Below, one piece after another: positions 29,915 to 41,900 of a DNA stretch of 64,000 nucleotides; within the stretch, counting starts at the first letter, position 1; every line of letters starts with the position of its first letter. The position numbers were made by a program, and so were the translations under genes. The notes below the pieces were generated by a model. That model made no database searches. It was not told the DNA's origin and saw only the letters and a program-made list of their open reading frames with translations. Source of the DNA: Lathyrus oleraceus (lineage: Eukaryota > Streptophyta > Magnoliopsida > Fabales > Fabaceae); the NCBI RefSeq assembly GCF_024323335.1, contig NC_066579.1:253263575-253327574 (forward strand), in the 5' to 3' direction.

Positions 29915-32900
29915 TTAGGCGAAGTATTTCTTGACTGCATCTGAATTCACAGGACGAGTGAAATCCTCCCATCCATAGTTGTAAGCATCAAAGCACCGCC
30001 TGGAAAGGCTCTCTTAATAACATATGGACCTTCATAGTTTGGAGTCCACTTGCCCCTGGAATCGGGCGCGAAAGACAAGACTTTCTTGAGCACGAGGTCA
30101 CCTTCTCGGAACACACGAGGCTTGACCTTCTTATCAAAAGCTTTCTTCATTCTCTGCTGATACAACTGACCATGACACATGGCAGTCAATCTCTTCTCTT
30201 CTATCAAATTCAGCTGGTCATAGCGACTCTAAACCCATTCAACATCAGTCAACTTGGCCTCCATTAAGACTCTCATTGATGGGATCTCCACCTCTACTGG
30301 GAGTACGACCTCCATGCCATAAACAAGAGAGAAAGGGGTTGCCCCTGTTGAAGTGCGGACAGATGTACAATATCCATGCAAAGCAAATGGCAGCATCTCG
30401 TGCCAATCTTTGTATGTAACAACCATCTTTTGGATAATCTTCTTGATATTCTTATTAGCAGCTTCAGCAACCCCATTCATCTTGGGTCTATAAGGAGAAG
30501 AATTATGGTGTGCAATCTTGAACTCACCATACAACTCTTTCATCATCTTGTTATTCAAGTTAGATCCATTATCAGTAATGATCTTATCTGGCACACCATA
30601 ACAGCATATGAGTTGATTCTTGATAAACTTCACGACCACCTTCCTGGTCACACTTGCATATGATGCCGCTTCAACCCACTTGGTGAAGTAATCAATTGCT
30701 ACGAGAATAAACCTGTGTCCATTGGACACTTTTGGCTCGATCATGCCAATCATGTCGATTCCCCACATGGAGAAAGGCCATGGTGATGAAATCACATTCA
30801 GAAGTGTCGGAGGAATATGAATCTTATCCGCATAAATCTGACACTTATGGCATTTCTTCACGTACTTGCAGCAGTCAAACTCCATTGTCAGCCAATAGTA
30901 GCCTGCTCTCAACATCTTTCTAGCCATGGCATGTCCACTGGAATGTGTACCAAATGAACCTTCATGGACCTCAGTCATCAACAAGTTTGCTTCGTGTCTA
31001 TCCACGCATTGGAGCAGAACCATGTCAAAATTTCTCTTATAAAGCACTTCGCCATTGAGGTAGAAACTGCCTGACAGTCTTCTCAAAGTCTTCCTATCTT
31101 TCACAGATGCCCCAGGCGGATAAACTTGGTTCTGGAGGAAGCACTTGATGTCATAATACCATGGCTTATCATCTTTCACTTCTTCTACTACAAACACATG
31201 AGTTGGTCTATCCAAGCGCATCACAGTGATATTGGGAACTTCATTCCAATATTTAACCACAATCATCGAGGCTAGCATAGCAAGAGCATCTGCCATCCGA
31301 TTATCATCTCGAGGAATATGATGAAAGTCAACCTCAGTAAAGAATGTTGAAATCCTCCTCGCATAATCTCTGTATGGAATAAGACCAGGCTGATTCGTTT
31401 CCCATTCACCCTTAATCTGATTGACAACCAGGGCCGAATCACCATAAACATCAAGATGCTTGATCCTTAGATCAATGCATTCTTCCAATCCCATAATACA
31501 TGCCTCATATTCAGCCATATTATTTGTACATTTGAAAGTTAGCCTTGCTGTAAAAGGAATATGTGTGCCCTGAGGAGTAATGATTACTACCCCAATACCA
31601 TTTCCGTACTGATTTACAGCGCCATCAAACACCATACTCCATCTGGAACCAGGCTCTGGCCCTTCATCGAGTTTAGGCTCATCGCAGTCTTTCATTTTCA
31701 AATATATAATCTCCTCATCTGGGAAGTCATACTGAACTGACTGATAATCCTCAATCGGCTGATGTGCCAAGTGGTCAGCCAAGATACTACCTTTAATAGC
31801 CTTCTGAGCTCGATACTCAATATCATACTCAGATAACAACATCTGCCAATGGGCAATCCTCCCAGTTAAAGCAGGCTTCTCAAATATATACTTGATTGGA
31901 TCCATTCTGGATATCAACCAAGTTGTATGATTTATCATATACTGGCGTAAACGCTTAGCGGCCCAAGCCAAAACACAACATGTTTTCTCAAGCATTGAGT
32001 ATCGAGACTCACAATCAGTGAACTTCTTACTCAGGTAGTAAATAGCATACTCTTTCTTCCCTGATCCGTCTTGCTGACCAAGTACACAACCCATCGAGTC
32101 TTCAAGAACTGTTAGATACATGATCAAAGGTCTTCCTTCTACAGGCGGAGACAAGATTGGAGGTTCGGACATATACTCTTTGATACTGTCAAAAGCTTTC
32201 TAGCAATCCTCGGTCCAATCATGGGACTGATCTTTCCGGAGGAGCTTGAATATCAGTGCACATGTGGCAGTCATGTGGGATATGAATCTGGAAATATAAT
32301 TCAAGCGGCCAAGAAAACCTCAGACTTGCTTCTCGGTTTTGGGCGCAGGCATCTCTTGTATTGCTTTGACCTTTGCAGGATCAACCTCAATACCTCTTTC
32401 GCTGACAATAAAGCCCAATAACTTGCCAGAACGGACTCCAAATGTACACTTGTTGGGATTCAGACGAAGCTTATACTTCCTCAAATGCTAAAAAAGCTTC
32501 AACAAGTGCTCTACATGTTCCACTTCCGTTCTCGACTTAGCAATCATATCGTCAACATATACCTCAATCTCTTTGTGCATCATATCATGGAACAAGGTAG
32601 TCATAGCTCGTTGATACGTGGCTCCGGCATTCTTCAAACCGAAGGGCATCACTCGATAACAGAATGTTCCCCAAGGTGTGATGAATGTTGTCTTCTCCAT
32701 ATCCTCGGGTGCCATCTTAATCTGATTATATCCGGAAAATCCGTCCATAAATGAGAAAACATTGAATTTAGCTGTATTGTCTACCAACATGTCAATATGT
32801 GGTAGAGGGAAATCATCTTTCGGACTAGCTTTATTCAAATCTCTATAATCTACACACATCCGGACTTTTCCGTCTTTCTTAGGCACGGGCACAATATTGG

Positions 32901-33426
32901 CCACCCATTGAGGATATGTAGAAGTCACCAGAAACCCCGCATCAATTTGCTTCTGAACTTCCTCTTTGATCTTCACTGCCATATCAGGATGAGTTCTTCT
33001 TATCTTCTGCTTCACAGGAACACACTCAGGCTTCAAGGGTAGGAAATGTTGCACAATATCTGTATCTAGACCCGGCATGTCTTCATACGACCAAGCAAAG
33101 ATATCGACATATTCTCGTAGCAATTCAATCAACCTCTTCTTAACAGATTCTTCCAGGAGTGCCCCAATCTTCACTTCTCGCACACAATCCTCAGACCCCA
33201 AGTTGACTGTTTCCAGATTCTCAAGATGCGGCTGAATGATCTTCTTTTCATGCTCAAGTAGACGGGTAATCTCATTAGGAATCTCTTCAACATCATCTTC
33301 CTCTGCCTCAAATACAGGGAATTCAAAATTGGGAGATGGCGTTGGATCATTATGTTCAATGGGTTTAGAAATCAACCTACATAATGATTTTGGATATGAA
33401 AAGCTTTTAGAAATCAAACAAGGCAA
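29915..33426 (-). pseudogene. Ogre-B pol: RT, RNase H, archaeal-type RNase H, integrase
   Basis: Domains in order: RT with VRMCVDYRDLNKASPKDDFP, FMDGFSGYNQI, MPFGLKNAGATYQ and the YVDD box; gypsy RNase H (MGCVLGQQDGSGKKEYAIYY, YLSKKFTDCE); a second RNase H of archaeal type (VFDGAVNQYGNGIGVVI, NMAEYEACIMGLE, YGDSALVVNQ), known in the Tat/Ogre lineage; and integrase with an HH-CC zinc site (CHKCQ), catalytic region (GIDMIG, TDNGSN, NGVAEAANKNIKK) and C-terminal GKWTPNYEGP. The frame is broken by TAG at 32488-32490, 32200-32202 and 30229-30231 and by a 1-nt loss near 29962, after which the DAVKKYFA ending can still be read to TAA at 29915. Catalytic motifs are kept, so decay is recent. Confidence 0.9.
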
Positions 33427-33637
33427 ATCATTATGCAGATGAAAAGATTGATTTTATTCTATTTTTAGGGTTTTATGTGATAACCAATTTCATGCAAAAA
33501 GCAAAAAGGGAAAATAATTGGAAAAACAAACATTTAACATGAATTTATTGAATGAAAATATCATTGTATTTATGTTGCCAACAATATCATCACTTCTCCT
33601 TTTGGCATGGGAGAAGGGTTTTTAAACAAAGTGATCA
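33427..33637 (-). other. Probable intron/spacer between protease and RT of Ogre-B
   Basis: About 200 bp, AT-rich, stops in all frames, between the end of the protease frame (33638) and the RT frame. An intron between these two parts is described for Ogre elements, with splicing shown experimentally for some. On the minus strand a pyrimidine/T-rich stretch and TATGTAG near 33382 could be the 3' splice site; I cannot fix the ends. Confidence 0.55.
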
Positions 33638-36600
33638 TTACGTGGACTTGTGGACAACTGTAGGAATATCCACATCGACCCAATTGTTACAGATCCCTCC
33701 AGGGATGATGAAATTTTCAGAATCCTCTACATCATCTTCCAAGACAGCAGCAACTTCCTCCTCCTCACCGGTGTGGATGAAACCTCCACTCTTGAACAGT
33801 CCTCTCTCGTTGAAGACCCCAGAAGAAAAGCCAATGCCAGCCCGAGACTTGTTGTCTTCCAGCTCAATCATTTTTCCTAAACCAGCAATTGCACCACACT
33901 CAATGGCCAATTTCGCATCTTTGTAGGAAGCAAATGAAGGAATTCTCTTCTCAACAGGCTCAGCTATAGATAAAGCTTGGAAAGGAGTTCCAACTTCATC
34001 CTCAGCATCTATGTATGAGAAGGAAGACAAGTGGCTAACAAGGAGAGCCTTTTCTCCCCCTACCACTACCAGTTTCTTATCTTTCACAAATTTCAACTTC
34101 TGGTGTAGGGTGGATGTCACGGCACCAACCTCGTGAATCCATGGTCTGCCTAGGAGACAGTTGTACGATGGGTGAATGTCCATAACCTGGAAGGTAATTT
34201 GGAAATCACTTGGTCCAATCTTGACAGGGAGATCAACTTCCCCAATCAAAGTCTTTCGAGACCCATCAAAAGCTTTCACAACTACCCCACTCTGCCTCAT
34301 GGGAGGCCCTTGATAAGACAGTCTTGAGAAAGTGGTTTTTGGCAATACATTTAGGGATGACCCAGTGTCCACCAACACATTGGACATGGCATCGTCTCTA
34401 CAGTTCATGGATATGTGTAAAGCCAAGTTGTGGTCTCTTCCCTCCTCAAGGATATCAGAGTCACAGAAGCTCAAATTGTTACAAGCAGTAATGTTTGCAA
34501 CAATGCTATCGAACTTCTCTATAGTGACATCATGATCTACATATGCCACATCCAAAACTTTCTGCAGAGCCTCTCTATGTGGTTCTGAATTCAGCAGCAA
34601 AGATAACACAGATATCTTGGATGGCGTTTGTAGAAGCTGGTCTACAACATTGTACTCACTCTTCTTGATGAGCTTCAGCATCTCATCACAATCTTCTTTC
34701 TCATTGCCACTAGGGCCAACAGAAGTAGGAGCTTTTAGTACAGAGGAAGGCTTAACAACAGGTGCCGGATTCGGGGTGCTCACAGCATTCCCAATCGGGC
34801 GTTCAACAAAATCAGCCTTAGCCTGGAGCTTCGGTGGCGCAGAAAACACACGACCGCTGCGGGTCAAACCACTTACGTCAGCAATATTCACAACAGAGGA
34901 GGATGGCAAAGTCACCTTTTTCCCATCTTCTACAGCAACAGCGTTGTAATGAAAGGGAATTGCCTTTTCAGAAGAATACGGCACAGGACCGGCAGGCTTG
35001 ATGATCAGGGAAGGAGAAACCTTCTGCCTGCTACCATCGTACTTGATAATAACAGGCTCAAGTATCCGAAACACTGGGGAAATCACGTTGACCTCTGGTT
35101 CATCTTCGTCAACATTCCTATTCTGAAGGATCTCAATAACTCCTTCATCCAGCATTTCCTGAAGATCTTTGCGCACCTGGCGACAACCCAATCGGTTAAC
35201 AGGGCAGATTCGGCATCTATCATGATCGTGTTCATAGTGACTGTACTCACACAGCAAATGATGCAACTCGACCAACGACCGTCAAATGTGACTGACATAT
35301 TTGACTTTGTATTTGCCAGGGCAGCCCTGGACCATGTTAACAGATTACCCATGCTCGGGAAATGGGTTCTTCTTCACATTAGGACCTACGTCCTCAAAAC
35401 ACAGGATGCCACACCTCACAAGGTCTTGAACCTTGGTCTTCAAAGGATAGCAATTCTCCACGTCGTGGCCGGGAGCACCAGAGTGGTATACACAATGCAA
35501 TTCAGGCTTATACCACCACTGAGGGTTAGCAGGTATAGCTGGTGGGTCTCTCGGAGTAATCAACTTCCTCTCTATCAAAGAGGGATATAGTTCTGCATAT
35601 GTCATCGGAATCGGATCAAAAGTGACCTTTTTCCTCTCATAACTCGTGCTGGTTTGATTACTGTTTCGAGGCTGATAGGCCTGTTGTTGAGGACGATGCT
35701 GTTGTTGTTGATATTGCTGAGGTGATTGTTGATTGTTGCTATGCTGTTGATACTGTTGATTGTCTCTGAAAACAGGTGCTATGTGAGCCACCCGGTGCTG
35801 GTTACTAGCGAGACGCACAGTCTTCCTCCTCACAGAGGGTCCTCTAGGTTTCACATGGGAGGTCACAACATGTGCCTCTCCATCTTTCTTCTTTGCAAAC
35901 GCCCCATAACATTTTGCAGAAGAGCCTTCTTCTTTGGTTAGACGTCCTTCTCTAACCCCTTCTTCTAGACGCATCCCCATGTTCACCATCTCGGTGAAGT
36001 CAGAAGGAGCGCTAGCAATCATCCGCTCATAATAGAATGAACTCAAGGTCTTCAAAAAGATCTTGGTCATTTCCCTCTCTTCTAGCGGAGGCACGATCTG
36101 TGCTGCCAACTCTCGCCACCTCTGGGCGTATTCTTTGAATGTTTCTTTGTCCTTCTGGGACATGGCCCTCAATTGATCCCTATCGGGAGCCATATCCATA
36201 TTATATTTGTATTGCTTGACGAAGGCCTCGCCAAGGTCGTTGAAGGATCGGATGTTCGCACTATCCAGACCCATATACCATCGCAGAGCGGCACCGGACA
36301 GACTGTCTTGAAAGTAGTGGATGAGCAACTGGTCATTATCAGTCTGAGTTGACATCTTCCTGGCATACATGACCAGGTGGCTGAGAGGACAAGTATTCCC
36401 CTTGTATTTTTCAAAGTTAGGGACCTTGAATTTCACAGGAATCTTCACATTAGGAACCAAGCATAATTCGGCAGCAGACTTGCCAAACAAATCCTTTCCT
36501 CTAAGAGTCTTCAATTCCTTGCGAAGCTCAAGAAATTGGTCATTCATAGCATCCATCTTCTCATGGACATCTGGGCCCTCAGACGGCTCAGAATGATAGA

Positions 36601-37006
36601 TGGTGTCGTCTACCCTAGGCATGGTATGCACGACAGGCGGAGGAACAGTAAGGACCGGGCTAGATGCCGACATAGAAGCAAAAGTTGGAGCAGGGCCCTC
36701 AGGCATAAAGTTGGGAGGCATCCCCCACGGAAACCCGGCTGGCATAGCTGCTGGAGCAAAATGTGCACTGACTGCAGGCACAGTTGAGGAAACAATCTCA
36801 GAGATGACTGTCATCTGGGGAGGAGTTGAAGGTGTTGGAGAAGACTGGCTCTGGGCAGCCAGGAAAGATTCCATCAAAGCACTCAGTCTGGCGACTTCCT
36901 CCTTGAGTTCACGGTTCTCTTGCTCGAGATGATCCATCAGTCTGGAAGAGTTGGCTCTAGTGTAGTACCGGTGAGTCAGCTTGTCTTCAAAATAAATGAA
37001 GAGCAC
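33638..37006 (-). pseudogene. Ogre-B gag-protease, two in-frame stops
   Basis: One frame runs from 37006 to 33638, interrupted by TAA at 35345-35347 and TGA at 35282-35284; it stays in frame across both. Gag (553 codons) has an N-terminal coiled coil (MDHLEQENRELKEEVARL), a capsid-type retrotransposon gag domain (YAQRWRELAAQIVPPLEERE), a Gln-rich linker and a variant zinc knuckle CVYHSGAPGHDVENC. The second part holds the aspartic protease active site VLVDTGSSLNVLP and LLGRPWIHEVGAV, then a long tail ending in GGICNNWVDVDIPTVVH. The first Met (37006) lies upstream of a possible splice acceptor (36985), so the true start may be MDHLEQ. Deamination (CGA to TGA) can explain the second stop. Confidence 0.85.
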
Positions 37007-37247
37007 AGAGTTAGACCACAGGACCAGAAGCCGGGAACAAAACCTGCTTATGCATATGATGCATGCAATGCTTGTGCATATGATTTGTTTTTATTTCAAA
37101 GGAACTCTAGGCTTTTATTTGCAAATTTTGGAAATATTAACTGTTTATCTCATATGGAAATATCTTATCAAATAACATCAGGGAAAAGAAGTACAACATT
37201 TGTCAATCATATACAAGAGAAAAGGAAAATAATCATCCTATGGATCC
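37007..37247 (-). other. Spacer between ORF1 and gag of Ogre-B
   Basis: About 240 bp without coding signal. On the minus strand it ends in CTAAC (37014-37010), a pyrimidine-rich stretch and AG at 36986-36985, which together look like a branch point and 3' splice site ahead of gag. Confidence 0.5.
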
Positions 37248-38699
37248 CTAGAAACAATCATCTAATGCTCGGGACACAGGAAGATAAGCTGCACGAAGCC
37301 TTTTCACCTCTCTCTCGTAAGTTGCTTCCATATCTGCCTTTTCCTTGGCGAGTCGATCATACCTCCTCTTCCAAAACTTGGAAGACTGGGGAAGTAGAGA
37401 AGTCAATTCATCATTAGGATCATCAATAACCTGATGCTCGAGGAACTCTATAAAAGCATCCTTCTCCTTAATTTGCTGAAGCAACTCTTCCCTTTCATGG
37501 ATCCAGGCACGTGATAGGTCTTCGTCTCTCAACTCCTCTACTCCTTGGTTAGGGAGGGTTGAAGGCCCAACCAAAACCAAAGGTGTAGGTCTCGGATATT
37601 CATAAGGCATGAGATACTCAGACGCTCTCTCCCTTACCCAAGCAGTGTAAGGCTCTAAAGCGATGCAATTCTTAGGACCCAACTCCTTCCTTCCTTTCTT
37701 ATAAACCTTGTGCCAAGCGCGAACCATTCTGCCCTTCAAGCCTTGGGCATCTTTACCCTCCTGAAAGAACACACCCTCTAACAGAATGTTATTAGGTTTA
37801 TCCTTTAGGGGGAACCCAAGCTGACGACGTGCTAAAACAGGGTTGTAATTAATCCCACCACATGTACCAAGAAGAGGCACATTGGAGAATTCACCACAAG
37901 AGTCGATAATCTGCACACCATCATATACATGGCTGTACCAAGAGATATCATCATTAGTGAGAGACATAAGTCTCGTGGACCACCGTAGACATCCCTTGTT
38001 CTCCTTGAAGGAGACCGTCTGAGGTAAGTGAGAAATAAACCACTTATACAACAGAGGCAAACAACACACAATGGCACCACCACCCTTTGCATTCCTCATA
38101 TGCAAAGAGAAATAGGTATCACCCAACAGAGTCGGAACGAGATTAAGAGCGGAGAAGATCCTAATAGCGTTCACATCCACAAACTTGTCGATGTTGGGGA
38201 ACAATACTAGTCCATAGATGAGAAGTACAAATATGGCTTCAAAGGCATCCTCACTCATGGCCTTCCCATAAACAAAAGCTTGAGCAATGAGGAACTCAGA
38301 AGGGAGACCTTGAATTCCACCTTTGGTAGTCATATGAGCACCAACCAGAGATTCATCTATGTGCAACATGTCTGCTATCTCTCGAGAAGTAGGAATACTC
38401 TCCAAGCCACTGAACGACACCTGATCCAGAATAGGTATACCCACGGGATGAGCATACTCCTCAAGGGTAGGCAAAAGCTGGAAGTTTGGAAACGTGAAGC
38501 AATGGTACAAGGGATCATAAAACTGCACCAATACGCTCATCAGCCCTTCATCCACCTGAGTAGTCAGAAGAGGAAGAAGCTTCCCAAAACGAGCTTTGAA
38601 ACAAAAGGGATCTAATACATAGGATGTCAGATTCCTTAACTCTTTCAAATCTGGTTGCCTGAAGCTGTACTTCTTTGTATTCCTTCTTTGTCTTTCCAT
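37248..38699 (-). CDS. Ogre-B ORF1 (extra ORF before gag; DUF7745/plant mobile domain-like)
   Basis: An intact frame of 483 codons starts MERQRRNTKKYSFRQPDLKE. Its position (leader side, before gag, same strand) is that of the extra ORF1 that distinguishes Ogre elements. Residues about 20-330 (LTSYVLDPFCFKARFGKLLP, FTFPNFQLLPTLEEYAHPVG, AIFVLLIYGLVLFPNID, WYSHVYDG) look like the legume DUF7745 family, which resembles plant mobile-domain proteins; the family name is from memory. The C-terminal 100 residues are charged and probably coiled coil (EELLQQIKEKDAFIEFLEHQ). No enzyme motif or zinc site is seen. The function of Ogre ORF1 is unknown. It is the only long Ogre-B frame with no stop. Confidence 0.8.
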   Translation of the reverse strand: MERQRRNTKKYSFRQPDLKELRNLTSYVLDPFCFKARFGKLLPLLTTQVDEGLMSVLVQFYDPLYHCFTFPNFQLLPTLEEYAHPVGIPILDQVSFSGLESIPTSREIADMLHIDESLVGAHMTTKGGIQGLPSEFLIAQAFVYGKAMSEDAFEAIFVLLIYGLVLFPNIDKFVDVNAIRIFSALNLVPTLLGDTYFSLHMRNAKGGGAIVCCLPLLYKWFISHLPQTVSFKENKGCLRWSTRLMSLTNDDISWYSHVYDGVQIIDSCGEFSNVPLLGTCGGINYNPVLARRQLGFPLKDKPNNILLEGVFFQEGKDAQGLKGRMVRAWHKVYKKGRKELGPKNCIALEPYTAWVRERASEYLMPYEYPRPTPLVLVGPSTLPNQGVEELRDEDLSRAWIHEREELLQQIKEKDAFIEFLEHQVIDDPNDELTSLLPQSSKFWKRRYDRLAKEKADMEATYEREVKRLRAAYLPVSRALDDCF

Positions 38700-38906
38700 A
38701 TCTGAAAATTTTGCAAATAAACCCCTTAAGTTCCTTGAAAATTTCTTTTATTATTGATGATATGGATGCAAATGGGTGCATGAATGCATGAATGCAAGAA
38801 TCACACTCAAGGATCACGCAAAGCACACCAAACAAAGGTCATGGGATGGATCATATCATCCTTAATATCAATCATCCATTTTGGTGGATTATGGTTTACA
38901 CCTTAT
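38700..38906 (-). other. Ogre-B 5' leader remnant
   Basis: AT-rich non-coding sequence upstream of ORF1, cut at the start of the Ogre-C tandem. Positions 38902-38906 (CTTAT) are the candidate target duplication for that insertion; the other copy should flank the far end of the tandem, outside the window. Confidence 0.55.
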
Positions 38907-41900
38907 TGTAGCACCTCAAATTTGCACCCTCCATTTGTATATACATTTTCAGGATTAGGTCATTAACATAACAAAGTCCATTGCATAGCATTGCATGGCC
39001 ATTTGCCCAAGTGCAAGTTCCTCAAACACATTAGGTCAACTGATCAGGAGATCAGGTCAATCCAGCCAGCATGTGCAATTTTCATTGAGACAAAGTCCTA
39101 GGGTTGGTTTATCAAGTTCATATGATTGTGTGATCATTGTGAAGAGATTTGGCCAAAGATTGGGTGCTCAGAAGTCATCAGTCAAGCTGGATTTCAGCTG
39201 AAACCATAAAAAGTCAACTGTGGTCAACTGTGCCTGATTTTGTGGATTTAAAGGTGGGAGATGGTTTGAAAGGCTTCATTCATGTCCATACAAGTCTCAT
39301 TTGACATATCGAAGATCAAGGTTGAAGAATTTGAAGTCAGATGAAAAGTTTCCTAAAATGGCAGGTGACCTGTAATTGAAAACTGCCAAAAATGGAAAGT
39401 TCTTCTCCTCAAAATTACTTCGTCATACAAGCTTCAAATGGAATTTTGTCCAACATGAAAGTTGAAGATATTGTTCTCACCTTTCCAAAAAGTCCAAGAA
39501 CACTCATTTCTCATGTGTGGTTGGCAATTATGATCAAATCATTTTCAGAAAATGTTGAACTTCAAGAGGCCATAACTCCTGAACCATTTGGCCAAATTGG
39601 GTGATTCTTTTTTGAGCAAGTCACATTTGACATGTACTATCACATTGCATCATTACATTTCATCCAAAATCAACACATAAAAAGGTCATTTTTCAAGTGA
39701 ACCATTTAAAAATTGGTGGGAAAAATAGTGATTTTCAAAAATACATGTCATTTGCACTTGAAACCTTTTCCAACACATTCCAAATGACAAATATGACTTG
39801 CTCCAACTGGTTTTGTACTGATGCATTGGCTACAATTGAAAAGAGCATTTTGGCCACTTTGCTTAACATGTGCATTACACTAATCACTTCCAATTTGCCT
39901 AAACTTGATTAACATTTGGATTAACATGTGGTATAAAGGCATAATCATAACAGAAACTCCTAATCACAATCTCATTTTCTCAGATCCAAACAGAAAAATC
40001 ACCAATTCTCTCAAATTCTCTTCCAACTTTTTTTGACTTTTCCTTGGAAATTCACCATTGATTTGCTAGTTCCTTGCATGAATCATCATCTAGAGATGCT
40101 ATAGAAGATCTGTTGAGCAAGATCTTGAGGAAAAACTGCTTGAATCGTGACTGTTGCAACATGGAGCTTCACGTGGCATTTGCGAAATTCTTTTGGTCCA
40201 AGCACTTCTGAGCTGAGCTGCACCTTCCATACACCTTCTACATCATCATAGAGTACCTGTTTATGCCATTGGAGCTTCAAAAACACCAGAATCAAGAACT
40301 GCTTCATCATAAGGTGAGATTTCGAATCTTTTGATTCTTGAAATCAACATGTGGTTTAGGTAGAGCATTGAACATAGAGTAGAATGACGTTTGAATCGTG
40401 CGATTTCATCCAATAATCATCAAGAAATCTGGATTTAAAGTTTGTACATCAAAACATTTCTTGATCGTATCTTTTTGTATGTTGAGTTCTGGACAATTTC
40501 ATGTTCATATTCGTGATCCTTGTTGAATGCCGGTTCCAACCATATATGCCATGATGATTTTCGTGCAATTTTGTTCTTGATGATTTCTGGAGGTGATGAA
40601 CTGTTGAAATGATGAAGAACACGTCCAATACGTGTTTCGATCCGATTGCCTGGCTTCAATTTTCAAAATTCGGTTTCCCGCGGATCCCAGCCATTCACGT
40701 GACGCCACCGCGTTTAGTGAAACGAGGCGTTTTGCCCCTGGCTCCGTTTAATTACGAGATTGCCACTGCCAGCTCTTATTTTCATTTTAAATATTAAATG
40801 TTTATTTCATTTTCATAATCAACTTCAAAAAATCATAATTAAATCATGGATGCTCCAATTTGAGTGAGGTTTTTTGCATTCATCTCCAAATTTTCTCTAG
40901 TTTTTTTTAGGTATGATAGTCAAAGTTGTGCCTGGTGATTTTTTGACTTTGCCTAATGCCTTTGATCATGTATGCTATGTGTATATGTTTTGCCATATTG
41001 ATCATGAAATAATGATGCCTTATCCAAAATGTGTGAAATTTTACATGCATGTTCTTGACTCTTTCCTGGTGATTTTGGTATATAGTTTGCTAATTTTGAG
41101 TCCCTGGTTAGAGAGATATGATGTGGTCAAGTTGAGTGTGACAATGTGTGTCACACTATGTTATGCCATGTTCTTGAATTTTGTTTCCATGCTTCTGCTT
41201 TGCCATTTGCTCTCAATTGTTTCATGTGATTACTTGTGTATGTCTAGTTTAACCATGATTGTTTGTAGGATTTGTTGATCAATTTCCTATTTGATTGGGA
41301 TTTTTGTTTGCTGTTTACCATTTTGTGAATGTTTCTTGAGTGATCAACTTACATGACTTGTAAAATTCTCATTCCTTATCATATGAAGATGAAATTTGGT
41401 GGATTGGTTCTTAACATGTTTAACTTCATCTTGGCTTTGGTCCCATTCATTTATCATTTGTTTCCACTGTTTGGAATTCATTTGAAGTTGGCACATGATT
41501 TGTGGTCTTGTTTGAAGTTGTATTTGCATACCATGACTTCCTGATTTTAATTTCCTTACTTCCACTTGTCCAAATATCATGAAATTTGATATGCTGCTCA
41601 TTCAATGTGTTCTGTTTAGGCTGGAATTTTTGTGGAATTTATTGAGCTGTTTTGGTATTGATTTGATTGTAATCATTCTGTTTGCTCATATGTGGTTCAC
41701 ACTTGCCTACTTTGGCCTAAATTGTGTATGAAATGGATTTGGTGCATAGTTTTGATGTGAGACCAATTAGGTTCTATTCTTGTTTGATTAATCTTGGTTT
41801 TGATCAATTTTTACTTGCTGTTTTGAATTTTTCATCTCCTTTTGACCCTAGGCTTGTCCTAGTGGTCTTACTTCTCACCTTTGAGTTGTTTTTTCAGGTT

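Larger units (their letters stand above)
22424..38906 (-). mobile_element. Ogre-B: near-complete Ogre/Tat element, 5' end cut off by Ogre-C
   Basis: In minus orientation: 5' leader remnant (38906-38700), ORF1, gag-protease, a short probable intron, RT-RNase H-archaeal RNase H-integrase, hairpin array, long 3' UTR, purine tract and 3' LTR. This is the full Ogre coding set in order. Its 5' LTR and primer site are missing because the Ogre-C tandem starts at 38907; they should lie beyond the window. Five in-frame stops and one frameshift inactivate it, but the protein sequence is well kept, so it is fairly young. Confidence 0.9.

Noticed and set aside
34949..35590. 213-codon plus-strand open frame
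   Set aside because: Antisense to the Ogre-B gag-protease frame, which has clear motifs.
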